Shown here: piece by piece, positions 1 to 10,104 of the stretch
Numbering within the stretch: position 1 is the first letter of the stretch
Layout: each line of letters begins with the position of its first letter
Assembly (NCBI GenBank): GCA_016800925.1
Contig: JABCPU010000005.1
Location: 310,001 to 374,000 of the forward strand
Length of the DNA: 64,000 nt
Origin: Suillus spraguei
Lineage: Eukaryota; Basidiomycota; Agaricomycetes; Boletales; Suillaceae
Direction: 5' to 3'
Made by a program: the position numbers and the translations under genes
The notes under the pieces: model-generated
Database searches by the model: none
What the model was told of the DNA's origin: nothing
The model's input: only the letters and a program-made list of their open reading frames with translations

Positions 1-7
1 GTTTCCG

Positions 8-1266
8 TTATGCCCAAACCTGCAGTAATCGTCAAATCGCCATCACCCATAAAACTGACGGAACGTACCCTGAGAGTGCTATCCCAACTACCAGTGCAAA
101 GAGCCATTCCATCCACACTTACACCCAAACAACTGACTCTATTTTCATGTCCCGTCAAAACACCCACGCGCTCGCCCCGTAGAGTGTCCCACACATTGCA
201 TGTCCAATCATCATAGCCACCGAAGAGAATGCGGCCGGAGATGGAGAATGCGACGGAAGTGATACCACAAAGAATATTGTCGTGCGTAAAGCTGTTCAAT
301 TCACGATCCGCGCGTATATCGAAAAGCCGGCATGAAGCATCGTCCGATCCTGTGGCGAATGCATCGCCATTTGGGAAGAATCTGGACAACAATGAGTATC
401 CTGCATTGCTATATAGAAAGCGCCAACTTACTGAACAGCGTTGATGTCCGACTCATGACCTGTGAATGTCTGGGTTGCCCGACCGCTCCGGATATCCCAT
501 AGTTTGGCGGTTGCATCGCAAGCACCAGATACGAAAACATTCTGATTCGGACCGAGTGACAAGCTATGTGATACGAGTGAGCAATAAAGTAATTGTGTAG
601 CAGAAACCATACCTCATGACGTCCCCAGTGTGATCACTGAACTCAACCACTCTTACACCAGCTTCAATATCCCAAAGCATACAAGTCATATCACCGGAAC
701 TAGTGACGATTTGTCTGTCATTGATGAAACGACAGCAACTGAGATAACCAGAGTGGGCGCTCAATTCGCGCCCACCTCGGACGCCATTGGCTTCTCTGCT
801 GTTAAGGTTATAGATAGAACAGATATTATCAAGACCACCGCATGCGACGAAGTTTCCTGATGGTGAATAAGCGCACGTCATAACCCAACTTGACCGAAGA
901 GGGATGGCATGAACTTTGTTGGTTGTGTAGGCGTCCCATACAATAAGCTTTCCGTCCTGTGAGGCGGAGACGAGATGTCGCCGATCAGCGGCCCAATGCA
1001 TAGCATAGATTTTTGCGAGATGACCCTTGAGTGAACGCCGAGGTCGCATAACGATTCGAGGTAGTGTGTCAACCTCAGCAGCCATAGCGCGCACTGTGGA
1101 GCATGTTACCGACCGGTCCAAAAAGAATGAATTAGTAGCGACAAAATAACATACAGCTCGTGTCGGCTGAGGCCTCCCTGCTCGCTCGAATTTTCTCCTT
1201 CAAAACCTCCGCCTCACGACGTGCGGCGGCGATCCGCTCTTGTATGTCGCCTCCTGGTTGAGACAT
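8..1266 (-). CDS. GPB1: Heterotrimeric G-protein beta subunit, five exons
   Basis: This is the WD40 beta-propeller subunit that binds G-gamma and couples G-alpha to receptors at the plasma membrane; in fungi it acts in pheromone and nutrient signalling. Exons on the minus strand are 1266-1155, 1093-613, 563-432, 381-69 and 19-8. They join to 1050 nt (349 aa plus TAA), the usual G-beta length. The N-terminal coiled coil ([19 protein letters not shown]) is encoded by exon 1. Exon 2 carries the hallmark [14 protein letters not shown] and [12 protein letters not shown]. Later exons carry [30 protein letters not shown] and the terminal DSTLRVWA. All introns are GT-AG and 48-61 nt. The intron phases restore the conserved residues at each junction (for example ADTS-LRAMAAEV). 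The start was chosen at MSQPGG because the upstream in-frame ATG would add non-conserved sequence. The symbol follows fungal usage; the family call is near certain. Confidence 0.96.
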
Positions 1267-1660
1267 TGTATGTGGAGGGGGGGTGGGGTTTAGGTGAAAG
1301 GACAAAACCGTGGGAGGGGAAGTGTTCAAGTGATATGTAAATTTGTCTCTATTTGCACAAATTCACTTTGCTAACTTGAAGGTTCGCTTCAAAAAAAATT
1401 AATTATCATGAGCTTCTGAACCGGACTCTATTTGACACAAGAAGATGTTTGAATTTTAATGCATGGACCATGCTGTATGCATCTTCTGGAGCCCTATATT
1501 TGCATACGGAATAGTTACATGCAGAGTTGTGTGCTAGCTGGAATACGAACCCGTGAGACTTGGTCACCTAATGTGTTCGAACAGGAACTGATTGATTTAA
1601 TGATTCAGTTGATATGATGCCCTTGGCTAGGACCAACTCTCACTAGTGCACTGACAGGAC
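1267..1660. promoter_or_regulatory. Divergent intergenic region between G-beta and F-box genes
   Basis: This 394-bp stretch separates two divergently transcribed start codons and must hold both promoters. A pyrimidine/purine-biased block lies just upstream of the G-beta ATG (1275-1320, G-rich on the plus strand). No certain TATA box was seen. Confidence 0.5.
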
Positions 1661-3433
1661 ATGGATTCCACAAAATCGGCACCGAGTCTGCACACGCTCC
1701 CAGTGGAGACATTGTGTTACTTATTCTCTTTCCTTCGTGCTTCATCGATCTTGAGCTGTACATCGGTATGTCATATCGATCCCTAACAAAGATCAATTCA
1801 TTGATCGTAATTGATATCACAGACATGTCGCTACCTTCGCAAAGTCCTTGATGACTCTTCTGCTCTGCAGTATGCGATTGAACTCGAAGCACAAAAGATG
1901 GTGGAGGTTACTGCGCCAGACACAATGACATCTCCTGCAGAACGCTTAGAGATACTGAGGAGCCGAATGTGTTCCTGGCGAGCGTTTAAACCCACTGTCG
2001 TAAATCAAATTTCACAGCCGGGTGGCGAGGTCTCCATGTCGTACGGCCATCTGTCTACCTGGGATGGTCGTCCCCAGATCGCGCAAATTCGCGCGCTGGA
2101 CTCAGGTTGTTCGGAGTCCGAGTCATATAAGCGTTGGGATGCAAACAATTACCCCATGCCAAAAGACACTCCTTTTAAAGTCCACACCGTCTGCATGGAC
2201 CCATCACAAGATTGTTTGCTTTTGTGGCACTCGAGCCGAACCACATGGCAGAAATTTCTTGCCGGATTTACTTGGAGACCCTTAGCACGAGCGAGCCGCA
2301 CCCTTTGGCTGCCAGTGAGATCCTGACATCCTTCAAGCCACATATCTCAGCAAACTGTCACATAGACGAGACAAAGATGAAGCTCAAAATCTGGGGGGAC
2401 CGCATAGTGCTCCTGAACTTTTGCGATGAATATACTCATTGTCCTGCAAGAATGCAAATTTGGAACTGGCAAGAGAAGCAGGACTTCAAGGTGCGACTAG
2501 CACGCATTTGTTTGAGCGATCGTACTCATTATTCAACTATAGTGTGTCTATCGAGAACAGGAACCATACGACAAGATGGACGACTGCTGTTTCGTGAACA
2601 AAGATCACTTGATCGTATCATCTAGAATGACCGGCCGCCTACCGTGTAGACTGGGCATCTTTTCATTTTCTGACCTTGGGAAACCTCCAGTCCGCATTGC
2701 AGAGTGTATCCTACCCTTTCAACCAGAGGAAACATTCCTGCGGCATTCTCCATTTGTAACTATCAGCCAGGACATCCGTCGTTCCATGGGCCCTCAGAAC
2801 ATACGCTTCTATCCAGATGCTAAAAATCAGCTCATCGCTCTTAATGTTGATGGTCCACCTAGTATCGTCTTTATCATTGACACTGGTAAACTCCTTATCG
2901 CCTGCCAAAGCGGTATACATATTGAGGGTCAGAGCCGCGTCTTGCCCTGGAAGGAATGGGGTCCAAACTGCTCGCGATGCATTGTGGACCCCGTGCCTAA
3001 CAACCTTTTCGTCCTACGATTAGAAGTCGCCGGTGATAGAGCAGTCCACGCTACCCCAAATGATGACGACTGCACATCTTATAGCCTACGCATGTACGAC
3101 TTCAATAAGTATCGCATATCGCGTGCCGCAGCTTCCAAGGACTTTCGTGGCCGCATTGTTACAGAACCATCGACAGTCAAACACCGACAGCTCGATGAAG
3201 AAATAGAAACAGGACTTCCTTACATGGTTGTTGTGGACGAGACACACATTGAGACAGCTACGAACTTGATGGATGTCACTTTCGATGACGAGAACATCTT
3301 AATCATCAAGGCTTGTAAATCTCATCTGTTTGAGTGTGTGACGCTGAATACCACACAGAGCTCTGAGCGGGATGAAAACGAATTTGTGATCGACGTTGCT
3401 AAACCCTCCTCTATGGCTGTGCGAGGGAAATAG
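1661..3433 (+). CDS. F-box domain protein (probable frameshift in exon 2)
   Basis: F-box proteins recruit substrates to SCF ubiquitin ligases through Skp1. Exon 1 (1661-1765) plus exon 2 (from 1823) give an N-terminal F-box, LPVETLCYLFSFLRASSIL followed by the conserved cysteines and TCRYLRKVL. The rest, about 500 aa, is the C-terminal region common to large basidiomycete F-box families, with no named repeat. The ending includes PYMVVVDETHIE. Exon 3 is 2543-3433; intron 2 (2491-2542, 52 nt) joins DFK to CVYREQEPYDK. Within exon 2 the frame changes at about 2212: the conserved reading passes from DPSQD to VALEPNHM by loss of one T, and no GT-AG intron fits there. That is either a real null mutation or a sequencing indel. 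The exon 1 donor is GTATGT and the acceptor ATCACAG. The family is clear; the substrate is unknown. Confidence 0.82.
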
Positions 3434-4121
3434 GATGTATGGAATTGTAGAATTCATGTTGTTAGAAAGGATTGCGAACATCGGTCGTCATGTTATTGAG
3501 GTTGGTTTACAATTTTGAGTCTCGACCAATGTGTTCTGTATGTACTATATGCAAAATATCATATACTGTACCCCGAAGCGAGGTACGAGTGCAAAATAGA
3601 GATAGGCGTGGCATATGGCTTCTCTTCTCCGCCTATCACGCAGCGTACAGGTTACACTTCGGCATGCTCTGCAGCCTGGTGTCTTCGGTTTCCTTTCCCT
3701 CGCCCACCACTTATTTTTCCTTCGTCTACATGTTGCTTTACATGAAACTTCAGCTTGTGCAGGACGTACCAGTGGAAGCTCAGGTGGAGAAATGAGGGAA
3801 GGGATGTCATAAGTAGGGGTATTTATGACTCACAATAAATAGAAAGACGGAGAGCGTTGCTTCAGCGTATTTCACCTCAACGCGAGTTCCCGCACTGTGC
3901 ATCATATAGCAATGTACGCTGCATAATCAGTAGTTTAACATCTGGAGCTACGGAGACTAGATCAATACTAGTACTGGAAATGATGCATCGATGAGGAACA
4001 CATATTGTATAGGATGCATCTCTAAAGTCCACCCGGAAGCATCGCATGGTTCTTCAGCAACGCTTGACCATAATTAAATGATGGTAGGCAGTTGTTCCTT
4101 CTAAGCCATGATCGGTGGTGA
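3434..4121. other. Intergenic region between convergent genes
   Basis: This holds the 3' flanks of the F-box gene (plus) and the dehydrogenase (minus). Open frames of up to about 107 codons occur, but none resembles a protein family or has splice support. I see nothing else in it. Confidence 0.5.
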
Positions 4122-5364
4122 TTAGAGGGTAGTCGGATTACCAATTCCCGCCTTCAGCTCAGGGACAATATCTTCCCCGACGCCACCCAGGACAAAAGCT
4201 CTCAAGTTTCCCAATGCTTTCAGCTCCATTTTCCTCCATGCCTCTGCTGTGTCTCCTCCAACATGCGGCAGAAGCGTACATCGTGGGAAGGTCAATAAAC
4301 GCGGATCTACGTGCGGTTCATCAGGGTATACATCCAAGCCGACTGATGAAAGCTAAAACTTGTGAGAAAAGACAACAAGGCGATAGAAGAAGTGTTACAT
4401 GACCGTCTTCTAGTGCTCGTATCACCGCCTCTTGGTCCACTGTTCGTCCTCGTGACGTATTGAGAAGGACACTACCCCGTTGCAGGGTCCTGATCTCCTT
4501 CTCTCCAATCATACCAACTGTGGACTGGTTGAGAGGGATATGTACGCTCAGTACGTAGGCCTGTTTGCACAGTTCCTCTATGCTTGAGACGTATTCGCAC
4601 CAGTCTGGTGCAGATTCTGCCTTCCTTCGTGAAAAGTATATGATGCGCATTGGAAAGGCGTGCGCAAGGTGAGCGAATCTCAGACCGATGGCACCTAATC
4701 CCAATATACCAAGCGTGCGCCCAGTAATGTCATGAACTTGGGCTGCATTATAGGGTTTTCTCCATGTACCAGAGCGAAGGGAGCGTTCTGCCATCGAAAA
4801 GTGCCGCAGGCACGATAGCATAAGGTATAAAGTGGCAGTAGCAGTGGCATCTTCATTTCCTCTTGGAGTATTTGATACCATTATTCCTGGGGCAAACACA
4901 CGGTTAGTAACAGTTGATTCTGACTGAGAGCAGACATTACCTCGTTCTTTGCAAGCTTGCACATCGATGTCATCGTAACCACTACCATTATGAGCGATCC
5001 AGCGGACCCTGCTCGTATCGGCTAGAGCGTGAATTAACGGTGCGTCAAATGTTCCTATGACTTCAGAAGATTCAGTGTGTCTGTACACGGCGACAGTCCC
5101 TTCATACGGCCCACCGGGCCCGAATGAGGAGAGGAAATGAGAACGAGATTCTGAAACTAGATGCTGAAGAGGGAAAGCGATAATGTCGCTTAAAGCTAGA
5201 GGTATATTTGAAGGGAAACCTACTTACTATGACTTCGGCGATCCCCTGAAACATTTCTTTCAGCTCATCCTGGACATACTCAATCTCATCTGAAACAAGT
5301 CAGGGTCCAAATTGCCATCGGATAAACCTAGAAACCGACCGCACAATAACACGCGGGGGAGCAT
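4122..5364 (-). CDS. D-isomer-specific 2-hydroxyacid dehydrogenase, copy 1
   Basis: The family reduces 2-keto acids such as glyoxylate or hydroxypyruvate with NAD(P)H. Exons on the minus strand are 5364-5340, 5289-5228, 5163-4941, 4886-4399 and 4352-4122, giving 1029 nt (342 aa), the normal family length. The NAD-binding Rossmann motif is LGILGLGAIGLRFAHLAHA. The substrate-side motif is VRWIAHNGSGYDDID. The catalytic-region motifs are LLNTSRGRTVDQEAVIRAL and the late SVGLDVYPDEP, followed by LLPHVGGDTAE with the catalytic His. All junctions are in phase; exon 1 (MLPRVLLC) uses a weak GTCGGT donor shared by copy 2. A near-identical intron-containing paralogue lies at 52709-53927. Substrate specificity cannot be read from the sequence. 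Confidence 0.92.
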
Positions 5365-5481
5365 TTCAGTGTATGCTGTTTATATGTAATGCTGCTAATG
5401 TGTTCGACGGGGACTGACGGACCACCAGAGAGAGATGAACGAACGGATGTTGTTTGCTAAAGATACGTGAAAGTAAGGACA

Positions 5482-5493
5482 GGTTTTTATACC
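5482..5493 (-). promoter_or_regulatory. TATA-like box of dehydrogenase copy 1
   Basis: On the minus strand this reads GGTATAAAAACC, about 120 bp upstream of the ATG. The equivalent site is kept in copy 2 (54032-54046), which supports a functional role. Confidence 0.5.
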
Positions 5494-5884
5494 TAAGCTA
5501 TAACGAGAATTCCATAACCGGTACTAGATGTCCACGGAACTCCCACTACTAGTATGCCAGGCAGGAAACTTGGGAATGAGAGAAAATATCAGGCTCAAGA
5601 AGAAAAAGAGGTGATGTAAATCCGGTCGGGCGAACTTCAGGATTGGTTTTAACTTATGTAAAATGGTTCAGTTTGCTACATGCTAGGCGAGCTATCTGAT
5701 GAAGGGTGGGAAAATTCAGACATTCAAGTAACCAGATACAAGATTGATCTCAAGAGAGCGCCAACTTATACAACAGTACGGTAAGACTATAATATACTGT
5801 AGAGATAAGGTAGCTTGTGATTCTTTCTGACTATCATATGATTCTCCATTGTTTCAGATAAGGTGCGTGGCAAGGGTTTTAGTG
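5494..5884. other. Intergenic DNA before the transposon island
   Basis: No gene, repeat or RNA was recognised. Similarity to the copy 2 locus stops near 5490. Confidence 0.4.
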
Positions 5885-6000
5885 GTTCGTACAGGACCCC
5901 GGCTGCTCCCTATCCACAAATTTTCTAAATTTTCCCAACCTTTCGAGGCTTGTGGGGCGCACATGCTTGGTACCAAAAAAGGAAATTTTCTATGAAAATC
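5885..6000 (+). repeat. Terminal-like repeat of the Plavaka-associated element; unoccupied pogo site
   Basis: The stretch contains CTGCTCCCTAT, AAATTTTCTAAATTTTCC and GAGGCTTGTGGGGC. The same motifs occur in inverted orientation at about 52570-52672, each next to the same companion-gene sequence. That suggests the termini of two copies of one element. GGTACC at 5969-5974 is the empty counterpart of the pogo-type insertion at 51974-52562. Confidence 0.6.
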
Positions 6001-6019
6001 TTGTGCTACTAGATTCTAG

Positions 6020-7721
6020 CTAGGTATGCCCATGGTTCTGCTTTTTCCAAGGCTGTACAGTGAACTGTGATGCAATAATCTCCCGCACTTTCACCATACC
6101 AGCTGTTTCCCATCTATAGAAAAAGATAAACCTATGTTTTAAAGTGTTTTGTAGAATAAAAACTTGCCATTCAAAAGCCCATGGTTTCAGAGTGTGATAC
6201 TGGCCATCTGAGACACTGAGCATGGATGTTCCAAGATTGTAGACGAGTTCCTTGACATTGGCCAGAATGCATAAATGTCCAGTGGACTTGCTGTAGTGCC
6301 AAAATGAGTTTTCATTTTCTTCAGGTGTGTCTTAGAAGTTTGGGAATTAAGATCAGTATGAACAAGAAAGGTCCTAGGCACCACTTGCCTGAATGAAAAC
6401 CTGTAATCCTAAGTTTGTCAGTGATGGAGTGTCTTTTGTGCCAGCAAAGAGGACACCCTCATGTTGAGTGCCCTTACCACCACCATTCTTCTTGTACATG
6501 CAAACAACTTGGCCAATATAGTGGCCCTGTGAGTGTTGCATGATAACATATGATCCAATGGTTAGTGGTGATATGTCATTGACATCTCGTGTTGTAATTC
6601 CAGGCACTAAAGAGTGAAAAAAAGATGTTCAGTAATTGTGACTCAGAACAATCAAGCATAACACATACAACAATCTTCAAGATATGGCACAGCTGCAACA
6701 TCTGCAAACCACAAATTTCTTCACAGACATGGGAATTTTTGACAGTTTCCCACAGCCATCCAAAGTGGCGACAGAGCTCACAGAACACACAACCCCAGAC
6801 GTTCATAATAGGACAGTGTTTCACAGAATGTATACTGTATGTTCACGATAAATTCACAGTGACTTCCAGTTGGGACTTGGAATCAACCAGTAGTACTAGT
6901 AATACTAAGTCACTTGCAAGCTTGGAAGTACTAAGGGCTTTTGCAGGAATGATCACTGGCATCTCATTACATACAATGTTCGATATAACATGCTAGTATA
7001 TATGCCTAAATACAAATGTACAGTACTGCACATAGTCCACATGTCAGTCTTGGAGAGTCTCAATGAGTTCAACTTTAACACAAAAAATAACAATCACTCA
7101 GCGAGTCATCAATCTAAGATGACCGTTATATCACGACCAGATTGTTCTGTGGTAGGACATTATGGGCAGCATTTGAGCCGTGCTAGTAAATACAAGCAAA
7201 TGTACTTACCTTGCAAACTGCATAGTGCAGGTCCACGGTGAGAAAGTCCATGCTTTTGAAGGTGATACGCATGTAGCCTAATCCTGCCCTGTCCAGCATT
7301 TTCTTCAAAATGTTGGATTGGTACTTGGAAAGATTTGCCAGGATTTCATGCTCTTGCACTACACAATCAGCTAGCATCTTCTCTGCCCTAAACACATCCC
7401 GTCTCGCCCTGGCCAGGTCCATGACAAGGTTTGCTTCAAGACTGTCGCCATTGTCGATTGTCTGTAAGTACTACGTCAGTGAGAGCAAGTATATGCATGA
7501 TATGGCTGGCTTACCATTGATCCAATAGCTTCAGCTAGATCATACAGGTCAGTAATACCACTGGAATTATGATGACACAAGTAATGGCTTGAATGTTGCT
7601 GAATGGGATGTGTGCACAGACAAGGGATTAGGTGTGAAGGTGATGGGATATCCTTGCTGAGATTGAGACTGATTAGTGGGGCTGACATTGTGAAGAAATA
7701 AAGAGTACAAAGATACATCAA
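6020..7721 (-). pseudogene. Transposon-associated companion gene, degenerate, unknown function
   Basis: I do not recognise a named domain. Exon-like blocks on the minus strand carry ARRDVFRAEKMLADCVVQ (7183-7422), then VNDISPLTIGSYVIMQHSQ and YIGQVVCMYKKNGGGKGTQ (6374-6607). Next comes a block with FLVHTDLNSQTSKTHLKK (6187-6384) and further fragments to 6020. The second block begins after an intron acceptor (CTCTTTAG). The same block recurs on the plus strand at 51735-51950, with equivalent acceptor context. The gene is head-to-head with the Plavaka transposase fragment at 7776, so I infer it is a second gene of that element. Stops and frame changes make it a pseudogene. Confidence 0.55.
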
Positions 7722-7775
7722 ATTGGGCTAATCACACGCTTGGCAGCTCGAACTTTGCTTGGATACAATTTGGAT

Positions 7776-8077
7776 ATGCCTAATTTCCAGTGTCCTTTCT
7801 GTGGCAAGACCAGTTTCAAAGATCAGGTTACTGTTGCTTGTCACATGAGCTAGCCTCGCTCAGGTTGTAACACCTGGCTACAGGAATTAATATGTCTGCG
7901 GTCCGTATCTGCTCATATTGATCATGATGACCCCATGAATGTAGACCTAAATGAGCTGAATATTCCTGGTATTGAGCCTGAGGACTTCACATTTGGAGAT
8001 TTGGATGACTCAGAGGCATTTCGAGGTAGTGCTGAGAGTGATGGCCAGGTCCATGAGGAGGGAAAACTACTGACTTG
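7776..8077 (+). pseudogene. Plavaka (CACTA-type) transposase, N-terminal fragment
   Basis: The reading starts MPNFQCPFCGKTSFKDQV and continues to a zinc-finger histidine in ACHMS. A stop codon (TAG, from an expected CAG) follows, then PRSGCNTW. This C2H2-type N-terminus followed by an acidic segment is typical of Plavaka transposases of Agaricomycetes. The ORF is broken at 8078 by gypsy element A1; ACTTG at 8073-8077 is the left target duplication. The protein resumes at 16594. Confidence 0.75.
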
Positions 8078-8538
8078 TGTTATGAACTGGGGTGGCATCA
8101 CCAGCGACAGTGATAAGACACAGCTGGTCTGCTGGGAGGTTCGACTTTGTTCAAAAGAGAACGAGGACTACTACAAGGAAGTATTCCGAGTAGGGTCAAG
8201 GGTTCGATTGAAGAGTCGCAACTCTAAGATGTTCAGTAGAATAGAGACTAAAGCTAAGGAGTGCTTAGACTTAGAGACAATTCAGACAACTTAGATTGGA
8301 GACCTAAGCGAAGGATATTCCAGGTAAAACCCAGTAAGATTAAAGTAAAGTACATAAGTGTAATTTAATGTGCTTAAATAAGCCAATATGTGCACACGGA
8401 CCAAGAGAGATGTGAGAATGTAAGTGCATATCCAAAGAAGGAAGGCAACTATGGTACAGATGCATTGAGCATATGAGTTGGGATCATGTTATGTAATATA
8501 CAAGGTAAAGACAAATAGGGGCACATACAATTGTAACA
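8078..8538 (-). repeat. LTR-A, 3' LTR of element A1
   Basis: Minus-strand LTR with TGTTACAATTG at its start and GTTCATAACA at its end. The adjacent internal sequence (8539-8560) reads on the minus strand as a polypurine tract, AAAATGGGGGTAA. Confidence 0.93.
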
Positions 8539-8731
8539 TTACCCCCATTTTACACGTAAAGTCACCAAACTTTACTTATTCTGGAGCATTCTCATAGTAG
8601 CTTGGATTGTCACTGAACTCGTAATCTTCATCAAGAACTGAACCACTCATCATATACACGGCCTCTTTGGCACCAGCACGTTGTTTAGAGTCTCTTCTAG
8701 CCACTGCTTGAGTTCGTTCATCGTCAAGCTG

Positions 8732-10075
8732 TCATTCCCAAGAACGAAGTGCGTCGTAGAATCCCTTATCCTTCCAGGTTAGTGTGAAGGGTGGAGTTCC
8801 AACTCGTTGGGGACAGTAAATGGATAAGTGGGTCGGCGACCAATACCGACAAACCCTGCACTGGTACTCGGCACAATTCTTCTGGTGATGCCCAAGTAGT
8901 CCGCAGATGCAGCATTTCATGTTTTCGTCAGGGTTGGAGTTCACTTTATGAAGTGGAGTCGGGGCGATGATGCAGCGATGGGGGCTCGTAGAATGTGCAT
9001 GTTTCTTTCCACATTTATGAGTAATACGTCTAAGGGCTCGTTCATTGCTAGAATGGATGTCCTCGATTTGGTTGTCATTAACAGTATAGATTGAGGGTGC
9101 TGGTGTCATGACGGCTGCAGCCAGCAACTCGTCAGGGTCTGAAGAAGTTGTAAACCCTAAGGCTTCTACGAGGACGGGAATTGTAGAGTCGAAGATATGA
9201 GGGACAACCATAGGCAGATGAATATGAAGTTCTTTTGACTGATGACTGAGTGCGGTAATCTCAGCGAGCTCGCTATCTAGTTCTCCAGCTATGAGATGAC
9301 CGAGCGCGATAATCTCAGCAAGCTCATTATGTAGTTCTCCAGTTATGACCGCTTTCTTGTGCATGACGGAGCATTCGGTAAATAGATGAGGAGGTTCTGT
9401 GTCCTCATCAAGCGTGGTGGTAGCATTGACTGGGGATGGCGTGGGTTGTGTTTCATAGTGATGGATGGCATCAATTAAACGAGCTACCAATCCTCTCGCT
9501 TCTCTAGAGTCGACTGTTGCTTCTTCAATTTCTCCAATAATGGCATCGGCTGTGTTATTGGCTTCCTGAACAGCAGCGAGTAAGCCAGTAAGGGCAGTGA
9601 TATTAGAACGAGTGCCCGAATCATGGGTGGGAGGAGCAGGAATTGGAAGTGGATCTCTTTGCGGAGAGGGAGGTCTAGCCACGCCTGCTCGACACTCAGC
9701 CACGATGTGAATAGCTGTTTCAACACCAGCCTTAAAAGAATTGGGAAGGAGAAGCAGCCCGTAAGCGCGAATACATTTCTGGCAGCGTAGGATTCGTTGA
9801 TGGATAGTATCATCTTGAATGTCATGGCATAGAGTTTCGATGAGGGCGGCTGTGCAGATGATATTGGTAAGGAGGATGGTGATGAATGCATCCTTGCTGG
9901 TAAGGATCTTTTCAATCTCAGTTGCATGTCCGGGACAGAGGAGGGCGGCTTCGACAAAGGAGTTTCCATCAATGTTTCTGATGAGGTCATCATATTGATT
10001 GGCAGTGGTGTAAGTTTCTTCAGCGACAGGGTGGATGTAAGCAGTAGGGAAGGAGGCAGTTGCGGAGGAAGTCAT
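8732..10075 (-). CDS. Third ORF of element A1, double zinc-knuckle protein (447 aa)
   Basis: This uninterrupted ORF lies downstream of the integrase chromodomain and upstream of the 3' LTR, where many retroelements have no gene. The protein starts MTSSATASFPTAYIHPV and is mostly helical and low in recognisable motifs. It ends with a CCHC-type knuckle (CCICGLLGHHQKNC) followed at once by a second Cys/His cluster (CRVCRYWSPTHLSIYC). This suggests nucleic-acid binding, but no enzymatic motif is visible. A decayed homologue with the same C-terminus occurs in element A3 (40574-41905). It is open for 447 codons although gag-pol of the same element is broken. It might be a captured or duplicated gag-like gene; its function is unknown. 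Confidence 0.8.
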   Translation of the reverse strand: MTSSATASFPTAYIHPVAEETYTTANQYDDLIRNIDGNSFVEAALLCPGHATEIEKILTSKDAFITILLTNIICTAALIETLCHDIQDDTIHQRILRCQKCIRAYGLLLLPNSFKAGVETAIHIVAECRAGVARPPSPQRDPLPIPAPPTHDSGTRSNITALTGLLAAVQEANNTADAIIGEIEEATVDSREARGLVARLIDAIHHYETQPTPSPVNATTTLDEDTEPPHLFTECSVMHKKAVITGELHNELAEIIALGHLIAGELDSELAEITALSHQSKELHIHLPMVVPHIFDSTIPVLVEALGFTTSSDPDELLAAAVMTPAPSIYTVNDNQIEDIHSSNERALRRITHKCGKKHAHSTSPHRCIIAPTPLHKVNSNPDENMKCCICGLLGHHQKNCAEYQCRVCRYWSPTHLSIYCPQRVGTPPFTLTWKDKGFYDALRSWE

Positions 10076-10104
10076 ATTGAATAGTTTGTGGGGCTAGTTC
10101 GAAT

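Noticed and set aside
3472..3812. Overlapping ORFs between the F-box and dehydrogenase genes
   Set aside because: They overlap in several frames, have low-complexity composition and no splice or family support.
5290..5327. A 38-nt first intron for dehydrogenase copy 1 (donor GTTTAT)
   Set aside because: Copy 2 lacks that donor. The shared GTCGGT donor gives a 50-nt intron and the expected PRVLLCG N-terminus in copy 2.
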